A stretch of 64,000 nt of DNA from UBA1672 sp964352665 (GTDB lineage: Bacteria > Pseudomonadota > Alphaproteobacteria > Micavibrionales > Micavibrionaceae). A program made the translations under genes and the position numbers. Numbering within the stretch: the stretch's first letter is position 1; the number at the start of each line of letters is the position of its first letter. A model generated the notes under the pieces. The model did no database searches and had not been told where the DNA came from. It was given only the letters and a program-made list of their open reading frames with translations. This document shows positions 34,007-42,076 of this stretch, in pieces. The stretch is from positions 248,001 through 312,000 of the forward strand of contig CAYGSJ010000001.1 in assembly GCA_964352665.1 (NCBI GenBank), read 5' to 3'.

Positions 34007-35107
34007 TCACTTCTTGAGTTGTTGTAAAATTGCGAACGGAGAGTCTTCTGCATTTACTTTCGCTTCAATTGAAATTACGCGTGGAGAATCGTCTTTCTTA
34101 TCTTTTCTTTTATGATCTTTCTTTTTAGGCCTTGCGCTCTTAGCTTTGCCCTTTGATCCCTCATCCTTTTGTTTTGGACCTTTTCCGCTACCACTGGATT
34201 TATGTGTTGCAAATGCCTTGCCCTTTTTAAGTCTGAATGTGGCTAGCTCGGGTTTCTTATTTTCTGCCCCCTCTTCAGCTTTCTTTTCTTCTTTATTATC
34301 ATCTTCTTGCTGGGCCTCAGCCTGCTCCACCGGATCGTGGATTTTAGTATGCCCCATAGACTCCAGAACCTTGTATAAATCTTCAATACTGGAACCTAAC
34401 CATTCCGCCATCTCGTGACGCGCCTGAAACTTACCTCCCTCGGCATGATCGTAAACACAACTTATGACACGATCGAGCATATCAATGCGTACTGCTCTAC
34501 CTCCATATAATGGATAACCAATAGATCGGTAATAATCCTGATCCGCACCTTCATCTTCAATTTTCAGGGATACAATACCATCTGCCGGAACAGTGGCAGG
34601 CAGATCTTTGCCATGAAATAAGGACCACAATAATGCACGGAGTTTTACAGCAGCTGGCTTGTTTAAGGCTGGAATAAAAATTAGGATTGGGCCAAGTCTT
34701 ATTTTTTTTGCGCGTACGTCCACCCTTGTTTCAGTCGTTAGTTTCTCGATCACATCCTCAAGCTCGGAACGAGGAATAATACCAAGACCGTCATATATTT
34801 TAGAAGCAATAACAGAAACAGGGTCATCCTTAATCTCTTGTCCTTGAGGACATTCAAGCAGCATTAACGGCTCCAGAACTTCTGTGAAATATGTATTGAG
34901 CCATATTTTCAAACTATTGCTGAGTGCTGTTTGGTCGTGCTGTGATGTCTGTTCGTTCTCGATAATATTTATTTGGGGACGCAAAATATGATCCCCTTTC
35001 ACCAATGTGGCAACAGGAACACCTGGCGTAGGATTATTCATTTTTTCCTGCCAGGAAATTGTGCCTTCCGGCAACAATGTAAACTGTGATGCTTTTGACT
35101 CTAACAT
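34007..35107 (-). CDS. Stand-alone homologue of the MgpS-type helicase C-terminal module
   Basis: 366 residues. The start region (GTISWQEK...PVATLVKGDHILRPQI), the middle (LKIWLNTYFTEVLEPL, KIYDGLGIIPRSELEDVIEKL, RAKKIRLGPILIFIPALNKPAAVKLRALLWSLFHG) and the GYPLYGGRAVRIDMLDRV segment resemble the region after the helicase core in alphaproteobacterial MgpS-type helicases. No helicase motifs precede it, and there is an ATG at 35107. The last 120 residues are Lys/Glu-rich and disordered, similar in composition to nucleic-acid binding tails. It may act on RNA. It is the first gene of a minus-strand unit with the Rap1a-like gene. Confidence 0.65.
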   Translation of the reverse strand: MLESKASQFTLLPEGTISWQEKMNNPTPGVPVATLVKGDHILRPQINIIENEQTSQHDQTALSNSLKIWLNTYFTEVLEPLMLLECPQGQEIKDDPVSVIASKIYDGLGIIPRSELEDVIEKLTTETRVDVRAKKIRLGPILIFIPALNKPAAVKLRALLWSLFHGKDLPATVPADGIVSLKIEDEGADQDYYRSIGYPLYGGRAVRIDMLDRVISCVYDHAEGGKFQARHEMAEWLGSSIEDLYKVLESMGHTKIHDPVEQAEAQQEDDNKEEKKAEEGAENKKPELATFRLKKGKAFATHKSSGSGKGPKQKDEGSKGKAKSARPKKKDHKRKDKKDDSPRVISIEAKVNAEDSPFAILQQLKK

Positions 35108-35231
35108 GACCTTAACAACTTGTTATTCTTTTGATTGCCTATTAATGCCGATTATGCTTGGACTCAGCAAGGGTTTTTGTATAAATTTCTTCCTGCGTAC
35201 ACGGTAAATCAACAATCCAGAAGGAACAGCA

Positions 35232-36800
35232 ATGAAACATTTCATGCTAATAGTCGTCATTTTAGCTTTTGCAACCTCACAAGCTAAGGCTATGGAGACA
35301 AACCCAGAGGGCGCAGAAAAGCTACGCGCTTCATTTCAGGATATGCTGGATTACCAGCAAACAGTAAATAAGGCTTTTGGCTCGATAAAAATTGAATATC
35401 AAGGTAACTTGCACGTTGAACCTTCGGATGGATTTTATGCCATTACATTTCCTTACATCAAAATCAGCAGCGTAGAACCCACTGAAGAAAAGGCCAAGGA
35501 AAAATTTACAAATCCTGTTTTTGATATTGGCGTAATAAAAGTAAATGCTGTAGCAACTGAAAAATCCGGCTATTGGCAAACCACATGGGCTCTTCCAAGC
35601 GAAATGAAGATGTCCGATGATAGTGGTGAAGACTTCATAATAAGTTTTAAGGATCAAAATATAGTTGCCGTACTGAATGAAAAACTTGGGTACTTTACAA
35701 AAATAAACAGCATCCTTTCTAGTATAAGTTTTATTGATGGAGGAAAAGACACGGGTTTGAGTATTGGCTCTATCAAAGCACTTACAAATCTTGATGAGGG
35801 TAGTAATAATAAGTATGCAGGCCCCTTTCAGGTGGCCATCAATGATATCACGATCGCACCACCGGAATCAGGTGATATTACAACCTTAGATTCATTTAGT
35901 TTTGAAGGAAATGTGGCAGATATGACACTACCCTCCCTTAGTGAGTATAAACAAAAAATTATGCAGCACTCTGATGTATTTGAAAGTCTTGGCACCATAG
36001 AAAAAGAGGAGGACATTGAAGGTCTGGATCAACAGAAAATAACAGATATGCTATTTGATCTATATGATTTCGACATGAGCAGCTTTAATTTTCACTATGG
36101 TATTAAAGGTCTTAATGTCAAAAGCGCCCCCTCTAAAACAAAAACAGTTCTTGAAAACTTCTCGCTCGGATCTGCTGATTTTGGATTTGGTTTTGAAAAC
36201 CTAAACAGTGAATCCGGAACTATGTCTATTGCTATCGGGTATAAAGAGATGAACTCAGAATCGGAAGATAGCGAGTATAGTGATTTTATTCCCAAGACAC
36301 TGAGATTTGATATGAAGGCTCAAAAAATTCCCTATGCAACACTGACACAAGTTGCTCAAAACTCCATGAAGTCTGTAATACAAACCCCTGAAACGGCACA
36401 AATGGTAGGCGTGGGGCTTATGATGAAGATTCCGGCTGTACTTTCGCAAGCCGGTACCGAAATTATATTTAATAACAACGGCTTTGGTAATGACATCTAT
36501 GATTTTTATTCAGAAGGTAAAATGTCTGCCGATCTAACCGCCGCTATGGGGTTTACCGCCCAGTTTGTTACTGTTTTCGATGGTCTTGATACTGTTATAT
36601 CCATGATGAAAGAAAACCCGGAACATGAAGACACCCTTAAAACTTTGACAAAAATGAAAGAAATCGGTGCCCTTCAAGATGATGGAAGTCATGGCAACGC
36701 ATATAAATATGACTTACAGGCCCATGCAGATGGAAGCATTACGATTAACGGAAAAAGCACAAAGGAATTATTCCCAGAGGAAGAAGTGATCACAGAATAA
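35232..36800 (+). CDS. Large periplasmic or secreted protein, unknown
   Basis: 522 residues with a signal peptide (ends about SQAKA). AAGGAA lies upstream of the ATG. The mature protein is rich in Asp, Glu, Ser and beta-prone segments, with no Cys, and contains many short repeats of the form xFSFEGNxAD or FxLGSADFG, suggesting a beta-repeat architecture. It is somewhat reminiscent of DUF945/YdgA-like envelope proteins, but I cannot establish that. It is divergent from the 34007 gene and convergent with hemW. Confidence 0.7.
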   Translation: MKHFMLIVVILAFATSQAKAMETNPEGAEKLRASFQDMLDYQQTVNKAFGSIKIEYQGNLHVEPSDGFYAITFPYIKISSVEPTEEKAKEKFTNPVFDIGVIKVNAVATEKSGYWQTTWALPSEMKMSDDSGEDFIISFKDQNIVAVLNEKLGYFTKINSILSSISFIDGGKDTGLSIGSIKALTNLDEGSNNKYAGPFQVAINDITIAPPESGDITTLDSFSFEGNVADMTLPSLSEYKQKIMQHSDVFESLGTIEKEEDIEGLDQQKITDMLFDLYDFDMSSFNFHYGIKGLNVKSAPSKTKTVLENFSLGSADFGFGFENLNSESGTMSIAIGYKEMNSESEDSEYSDFIPKTLRFDMKAQKIPYATLTQVAQNSMKSVIQTPETAQMVGVGLMMKIPAVLSQAGTEIIFNNNGFGNDIYDFYSEGKMSADLTAAMGFTAQFVTVFDGLDTVISMMKENPEHEDTLKTLTKMKEIGALQDDGSHGNAYKYDLQAHADGSITINGKSTKELFPEEEVITE

Positions 36801-36808
36801 GAATACGG

Positions 36809-37966
36809 CTAAGTCAGTAAGAAGGATATTATCGCGTTTAGCCTGATCCGGCCTTCCTGCGTTAGATAAAAATTATCACCCTCAATAACAGCCCACCCTT
36901 CCTGACATATTGTATGGAGTTTTTGTGGCGGGATACATTCATGGAAAGACAGGCCCGATAACTTTTCACATCGATCAATCGAGATTCCCCCACGCAAACG
37001 CAACCCCATCATAAGACATTCGTGAAACCGGTCTTGGGCATCTATGTGTTCAAATTCATGCGCCCCGTGCCCGTGTTTTTGGACACGCTCCAGCCAGACT
37101 TCAGGGGCACTGTGATCACGTGTTGCATATTTCTTGTTTCCGTTGAAAAAGCGTCCATGAGCCCCCGCGCCTACCCCTATATAATCGGCCATCTGCCAAT
37201 AAACAAGATTGTGCCTGCACTCCTGCCCTTCTATCGCATGATTGGATACTTCATAGGACGGCATATCGGCAGAACCCAAAATGTCTTGGGTCAATTCATA
37301 GAATTCTGCTCCTTCTACATCATCTGGAATTTTAAATTCACCGCGATGATAGCGCATGTAGAACGGAGTGTTCCGCTCAATGGTCAACTGATATAGCGAT
37401 AAGTGTCCGCGCGCCAACTTGACCGCTTCCCCCAACTCCTTCTCCCAGCTCGCAAGAGTTTGGTTAGGGCGCCCATACATCAAATCAAAACTAACGCGTT
37501 CAAAACATTCGCTGGCAACATTTATGGCTTGTACCGCTTCTTCAACACTGTGCTCTCGCCCCAGAAAGACCAAGTCTTCTTTATCGAGCGCCTGCACTCC
37601 TAGGGAAACCCTATTCACTCCAACCTTTTTAAAGGCTGTAAATTTTTCTGTTTCAACAGAGGTTGGATTCGCTTCCAAAGTGATTTCAATATCATTCGCA
37701 ACCGGCCATAACTTTTGAATTTCATCAATTATTGTTTCTACGGTACGTGGTTCCATTAACGAAGGTGTCCCACCCCCAAAAAATATAGAGACCACATTTT
37801 TTTCAGGAATCAACGCTGCATAATGCCGAAGAGACATTAAATACGCCTCAGCCCAAACCTCTTGCTCAAAGTTGCCACGAACATGGGAATTAAAATCGCA
37901 ATAAGGGCATTTGGCCGCACAGAACGGCCAATGAATATAAACTCCCATTTGATTTTGTCGAAACAT
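36809..37966 (-). CDS. hemW: HemW-type radical SAM protein (coproporphyrinogen III oxidase-like)
   Basis: 385 residues from the ATG at 37966; a longer frame to 38089 lies inside rdgB. The radical SAM cluster motif is CAAKCPYC in YIHWPFCAAKCPYCDFNSH, followed by FFGGGTPSLM. HemW proteins bind haem and are proposed haem chaperones; they were long annotated as oxygen-independent coproporphyrinogen oxidases. It sits 4 bp after rdgB, the usual order. Confidence 0.9.
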   Translation of the reverse strand: MFRQNQMGVYIHWPFCAAKCPYCDFNSHVRGNFEQEVWAEAYLMSLRHYAALIPEKNVVSIFFGGGTPSLMEPRTVETIIDEIQKLWPVANDIEITLEANPTSVETEKFTAFKKVGVNRVSLGVQALDKEDLVFLGREHSVEEAVQAINVASECFERVSFDLMYGRPNQTLASWEKELGEAVKLARGHLSLYQLTIERNTPFYMRYHRGEFKIPDDVEGAEFYELTQDILGSADMPSYEVSNHAIEGQECRHNLVYWQMADYIGVGAGAHGRFFNGNKKYATRDHSAPEVWLERVQKHGHGAHEFEHIDAQDRFHECLMMGLRLRGGISIDRCEKLSGLSFHECIPPQKLHTICQEGWAVIEGDNFYLTQEGRIRLNAIISFLLT

Positions 37967-37970
37967 GCTT

Positions 37971-38597
37971 TTAAAAATTAGGTGTCGGTTGTTTTGCTGA
38001 TATTGGCTCAAAACAGCTCTGCACCATTTGATCGAACGCTTTTCTCCGATGGGAAATTGCACGTTTGGCTTCGGGCTCCATCTCGGCAAAGGTTATATTA
38101 TATCCTTCTGCCTGAAAAATCGGGTCATACCCAAACCCCTTATCTCCGCGCATTGGCCAGACAATCTCTCCGTGAACCCTACCTTCAAACACCTCTGTGT
38201 GCCCATCCGGCCACGCAAGTGCCAAAACACAAACAAAATAAGCGCTTCTATCTGTCTGCCCCTGCAATTCATTATTTACTTTTTCCATCGCCAGATTGAA
38301 ATCCTTCTCCGGACCGCCCCAGCGCGCAGAATAAACCCCGGGCGCACCATCCAAAGCATTGACACATAAGCCACTATCATCTGCCAGACAAACTTTTCCA
38401 CTAGCCTGCGCGGCAGCCTTGGCCTTAAGAACCGCATTTTCCTGAAAGGTTTCACCTGTTTCTTCGGGCTCCGGCAAATTCATATCAGATGCTGTAAGAA
38501 AATTAGAAACATAAGAACCAAGCAGAGACGCTATAGAATCTACCTTTCCAGCGTTATGTGATGCAATCACCAATTCATTTTCTTCAAATCTACGCAT
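37971..38597 (-). CDS. rdgB: XTP/dITP diphosphatase (HAM1-like)
   Basis: 208 residues. Removes non-canonical purine nucleotides from the pool. Family motifs: ELVIASHNAGKVDSI, ENAVLKAKAAAQASG, DDSGLCVNALDGAPGVYSARWGG, GDKGFGYDPIF and SHRRKAF. It is 4 bp upstream of hemW and 24 bp downstream of a methyltransferase gene. Confidence 0.93.
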   Translation of the reverse strand: MRRFEENELVIASHNAGKVDSIASLLGSYVSNFLTASDMNLPEPEETGETFQENAVLKAKAAAQASGKVCLADDSGLCVNALDGAPGVYSARWGGPEKDFNLAMEKVNNELQGQTDRSAYFVCVLALAWPDGHTEVFEGRVHGEIVWPMRGDKGFGYDPIFQAEGYNITFAEMEPEAKRAISHRRKAFDQMVQSCFEPISAKQPTPNF

Positions 38598-38621
38598 ATT
38601 TTTCTTTTGCCTCTATATAAC

Positions 38622-39389
38622 CTAAAGCCCCTCGAGAAAATCTCCGGTTAGCCCAAGATACTTGCCACCAAATCCAAACACCCGGTATGGAACACAGCGC
38701 TCCTCGACAAAATCCTTGAAATGGGCATTATCCTGAATGTCGTCAAAAATGATTGCCGCATTATCTGACAGCTTCGACGACACTTCGTGAAAGGCGCGCA
38801 CTCTCCCTTCATAGGACTTATCGCTGTCATAATGGAATAAATCAATTTGCTCTACCTCTTCGCATATCTTGGGCAGATTATATTGATCGCCTTCAATAAA
38901 TAATCTCCAATTACTCTTAAGATCGTTTGCGACAACAAAGCCAATATAGTTTTCGGGGTCTTTCATACGAAAATAAGGGAAATCACTGGAATACAACATA
39001 CCCTGACCATTTTTTTCCAACGCTGTCAAAACCGCAGATGATGACCACCCTGCGGCGACCCCTGTTTCAACAACGTTCTTCGGATTCATATAGCGTGTTA
39101 AAAAATAAAGTAATTCATAATTACCGCCACCACCAAGATCATAAGGGATTGTTTCCAGTTTGCTTTTTGCATCCCGGGTAAGCGCTGAGCATGCTTCTTG
39201 TGTTTCAGACCATAAATCCGCATCAAGGTTCTGTAAAAAATCTTCGTATTGCTCTGCCTGCTTTGCATACCACTCACTTACATCCTCTGTCGCTCTTTCT
39301 TTAAGCCTTGTGGCGAGCTTACCTGCCATCACAGAAAAATTTTTCCGCTTCATTGAATTTCTGCCGATATTGACAATTTTATGAAACAT
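38622..39389 (-). CDS. Class I SAM-dependent methyltransferase (Methyltransf_24-like)
   Basis: 255 residues from the ATG at 39389, overlapping the rph stop by 11 nt; an in-frame start at 39413 is possible. Motif I-like VVETGVAAGWSSSAVLTAL, then LYSSDFPYF and a conserved IFDDIQDNAHF, as in methyltransferases related to glycan and cephalosporin hydroxylase types. It has a basic N-terminal helix. The substrate is unknown. Its position between rph and rdgB is unusual for alphaproteobacteria. Confidence 0.78.
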   Translation of the reverse strand: MFHKIVNIGRNSMKRKNFSVMAGKLATRLKERATEDVSEWYAKQAEQYEDFLQNLDADLWSETQEACSALTRDAKSKLETIPYDLGGGGNYELLYFLTRYMNPKNVVETGVAAGWSSSAVLTALEKNGQGMLYSSDFPYFRMKDPENYIGFVVANDLKSNWRLFIEGDQYNLPKICEEVEQIDLFHYDSDKSYEGRVRAFHEVSSKLSDNAAIIFDDIQDNAHFKDFVEERCVPYRVFGFGGKYLGLTGDFLEGL

Positions 39390-40125
39390 TTTTGAGGTCT
39401 TCTTTCTTCTCAAATAAAATAGAGTTCTGGGTCTCTGTTAGCTCTTGGCAGGCATTCTGTGCCAATTTAAGAAGTTCCATAAACTCATCTTCGCTAAAAG
39501 GTTCCTGTTCGGCTGTCCCCTGAATTTCACAGATACCGCCTTTACCTGTAATTACAAAATTTGCATCTGTTTCTGCGTCTGAATCTTCATCGTAATCAAG
39601 ATCAACCACAGGCGTACCTTTGTAAATCCCACAAGAAATTGCCGCCACTGTGTCGGTAAGGGGTAATTCTTCCAATGCTCCTATCGCAACCAAATGCTGA
39701 AGTGCTAAATGAAGTGCTACAAAACCACCTGTAATAGATGCGGTACGCGTTCCGCCATCGGCCTGTAGAACATCACAATCAATGCGCACCTGACGCTCTC
39801 CAAGCTTTTCAAGGTCAACCACTGACCTGAGTGCACGCCCAATAAGACGTTGTATTTCCTGTGTACGTCCTGTCTGCTTTCCTCTAGCTGCCTCACGGTC
39901 TATCCGTGAATGCGTTGAGCGCGGCAACATACCGTATTCGGCAGTAACCCACCCCTTGCCTGTGTTTTTTATCCATCCCGGCACTTTGTCTTCTACACTG
40001 GCTGTGCACAAAACATGTGTATCACCGAACTTCATTAAACAAGAGCCTTCTGCATGTTTTGAGAATCCTGGAATTATTTCTACAGCTCTAAGCTCTGCTG
40101 GTCTTCGCCCTGATGGCCTTGGCAT
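39379..40125 (-). CDS. rph: Ribonuclease PH
   Basis: 248 residues. Phosphorolytic 3'-to-5' trimming of tRNA precursors. The N-terminus RPSGRRPAELRAVEI, the GMLPRSTHSRIDREAARGKQTGRTQEIQRLIGRALRSV stretch and CDVLQADGGTRTASITGG are diagnostic, and all are intact, unlike the truncated E. coli K-12 form. It is first of a minus-strand unit rph-methyltransferase-rdgB-hemW. Confidence 0.95.
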   Translation of the reverse strand: MPRPSGRRPAELRAVEIIPGFSKHAEGSCLMKFGDTHVLCTASVEDKVPGWIKNTGKGWVTAEYGMLPRSTHSRIDREAARGKQTGRTQEIQRLIGRALRSVVDLEKLGERQVRIDCDVLQADGGTRTASITGGFVALHLALQHLVAIGALEELPLTDTVAAISCGIYKGTPVVDLDYDEDSDAETDANFVITGKGGICEIQGTAEQEPFSEDEFMELLKLAQNACQELTETQNSILFEKKEDLKNVS

Positions 40126-40260
40126 ATCAATTTCCTTAAGTTATCCGAAGTAATATTGGGCTACTCTAACGAAAAGGTCTCATAATTCAAGATATGTTTG
40201 ATTCATCTCATGTTCCGCGCTAAAGTTACAGCTGGTTACAATACTCGGGTAAGGACCATC

Positions 40261-41160
40261 ATGACAAAAAAACCGTTTTTTATCGCGCTTCTTTCAATTT
40301 CTTTTTTAGCGCTCGCTTTCTCTAGTCCTGCAAATTCGGGATATAATGGCGATACCATGGAAGTTAATATTCTTCAAAAATCTTTCAGCCTGTTTCCACG
40401 CCATTACTACACGGTTGAAATCATGAACAACCCACAAGAATCTGAAAGTAAATTTACCATGCGTTTGGCTTCATACGGAGAAGTATCAGGTTGTGCAACC
40501 ATGACACCTCCGTATGTACAAAAAGAACAAACCAACGATACAATCAAGCTAAATGTGCTAGACCCGCAACTTAGAGTAAACACATATGCCCCGCGCTACT
40601 CTCCATATGATTGTGACATTAATATAAACCGGTCCTTTATGGATATTGAGTTTGATCGGGATGACCTCATCAACCGCGGCATAAAACATATCGCACTCAG
40701 AAGTGAATTATACGGCGAATTCTTTACGTCTGATCTTGAAATCAATGAACAAAAAATTGATCTAAAAACCAAAACCGCCGTTGGAGAACATCTGGTTACT
40801 TTCTGGTTTTTCCCGCAAAATACGGTAATACTGCATACGCCCACCTCCAAACGAGGTGTTGATGTTACAGGGCTTCTCCGTGAATATGGTGTATCTAATG
40901 GGCTTGTTCCGATAGAGGAAACCTTTGAAAAATTCTTCTGGCCTGATAACAACCAATATAATTATGCCTTTTTTACAGACCCAAGTGGCGAGCTTGCAGA
41001 GCAAACTCAAATATCAGGTGAAATAATGATTCCTTTTGGTACGATCACACCAGCACGGACGGTCTATGATGCCACCGGTGCAAAACAGGAACCCTACGAT
41101 GTAACAGTGTATGTCTCTGTCCCTGGATATGAAAATATAGAGGAACAGGTTAATAAATAA
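40261..41160 (+). CDS. Secreted protein, unknown, in the place usually held by hrcA
   Basis: 299 residues from the ATG at 40261, which starts a good signal peptide (cleavage near PANSG). The frame is open upstream to 40198 but without a signal. The mature part is beta-rich with scattered Tyr, Phe and two or three Cys residues (e.g. SGCATMTPP, PYDCDININ). No known domain. It lies between divergent rph and grpE, where alphaproteobacteria often carry the heat-shock repressor gene hrcA. Confidence 0.65.
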   Translation: MTKKPFFIALLSISFLALAFSSPANSGYNGDTMEVNILQKSFSLFPRHYYTVEIMNNPQESESKFTMRLASYGEVSGCATMTPPYVQKEQTNDTIKLNVLDPQLRVNTYAPRYSPYDCDININRSFMDIEFDRDDLINRGIKHIALRSELYGEFFTSDLEINEQKIDLKTKTAVGEHLVTFWFFPQNTVILHTPTSKRGVDVTGLLREYGVSNGLVPIEETFEKFFWPDNNQYNYAFFTDPSGELAEQTQISGEIMIPFGTITPARTVYDATGAKQEPYDVTVYVSVPGYENIEEQVNK

Positions 41161-41234
41161 GGGCTTGCCTATACTTCAGACATATTTAAAATACCCGAAG
41201 TTAATTTCTAACCACTTTTAAGGATGTGGAAGTA

Positions 41235-41924
41235 ATGTCTCACAACGAGAATTTTGCTGAAAAAAATAGTCAGCAAGAAAACGATCAGCCGCAAGAGGAA
41301 ATTCAATCTGAAGAAGAGCTAAGCTACGATTCTTTTTCCGAGACTCTGGACCCTGCCCCCGATCAAGCAGCACAACCTAGTGAAGGTACAGGGCATGATG
41401 TTAGCATTTCTCTTCTAGAAGAAGAGCTTGCACGCACAAAAGATCAAATGCTACGCGCTGTCGCAGAGGCAGAAAACGGAAGAAAACGCGCGCTTAAAGA
41501 ACGTGAAGATGCTTCTAAATATGCAATTTCCGGTTTTTCACGTGACCTCCTGAGTGTTGCCGATAATTTGCGGCGGGCTCTTGAAGCCATACCTGGAGAT
41601 ATGCTTCAGGAAAGCGAACAAATGAAAAATCTGACTGATGGGATACTCGCAACAGAGCGTGAATTGCTCAGATGTTTTGAAAAAAATGGTATTGAAAAAA
41701 CAGACCCAATTTATGAACCATTTGATCCTAATTTTCATGAAGTCATGTTCGAGGCACCTATGCCAGACAAAGAAAATGGTATCGTCATTCAGGTTATAGA
41801 GCCAGGATACACACTTAACGGACGTCTTTTACGACCCGCGCGCGTTGGTGTAGCTAAGAATGATGCCGAGGCATCTGACTCAGGACCAACAGAACCAGGC
41901 CAGACTATTAATACAGAGGTTTAA
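41235..41924 (+). CDS. grpE: Nucleotide exchange factor GrpE
   Basis: 229 residues from the ATG at 41235 with GGAAG 4 nt upstream; the upstream GTG at 41226 is not preferred. The acidic N-terminal region (EENDQPQEEIQSEEE-like) is followed by a long coiled coil (LLEEELARTKDQMLRAVAEAENGRKRA) and the C-terminal wing with DPNFHEVMFE and GYTLNGRLLRPARVGVAK. It releases ADP from DnaK. It starts 74 bp after the secreted 40261 protein gene and 152 bp before dnaK. Confidence 0.93.
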   Translation: MSHNENFAEKNSQQENDQPQEEIQSEEELSYDSFSETLDPAPDQAAQPSEGTGHDVSISLLEEELARTKDQMLRAVAEAENGRKRALKEREDASKYAISGFSRDLLSVADNLRRALEAIPGDMLQESEQMKNLTDGILATERELLRCFEKNGIEKTDPIYEPFDPNFHEVMFEAPMPDKENGIVIQVIEPGYTLNGRLLRPARVGVAKNDAEASDSGPTEPGQTINTEV

Positions 41925-41955
41925 AACGCAAACAAAATAACGTTTTTTGAGTTTT

Positions 41956-41991
41956 TTGATGTTGGATTTTGTAACGCCATATGTATATACT
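41956..41991 (+). promoter_or_regulatory. Candidate promoters upstream of dnaK
   Basis: TTGAT at 41956-41960, a 16-bp spacer and CCATAT at 41977-41982 resemble a sigma-32 promoter. Overlapping it, TTGGAT at 41962-41967, an 18-bp spacer and TATACT at 41986-41991 resemble a sigma-70 promoter. Both would give a leader of about 75-90 nt before dnaK. No CIRCE repeat is present. Confidence 0.4.
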
Positions 41992-42008
41992 CCGAATTTG
42001 ATTTTAAA

Positions 42009-42023
42009 CCTTGGGGATCAAGG
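42009..42023 (+). other. Short inverted repeat in the dnaK leader
   Basis: CCTTG at 42009-42013 and CAAGG at 42019-42023 with a 5-nt loop, about 55 nt upstream of the dnaK ATG and downstream of the candidate promoters. It could form a weak RNA hairpin in the 5' leader; it is too short for CIRCE. Significance unclear. Confidence 0.25.
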
Positions 42024-42076
42024 CGGTGCCGATGTCGGGCTGCTGTTAGATTCGCCGCAACAAAGAGGAAAATAAA

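Noticed and set aside
37967..38089. Upstream extension of hemW
   Set aside because: It lies within rdgB in another frame and precedes the conserved HemW N-terminus; the ATG at 37966 fits.
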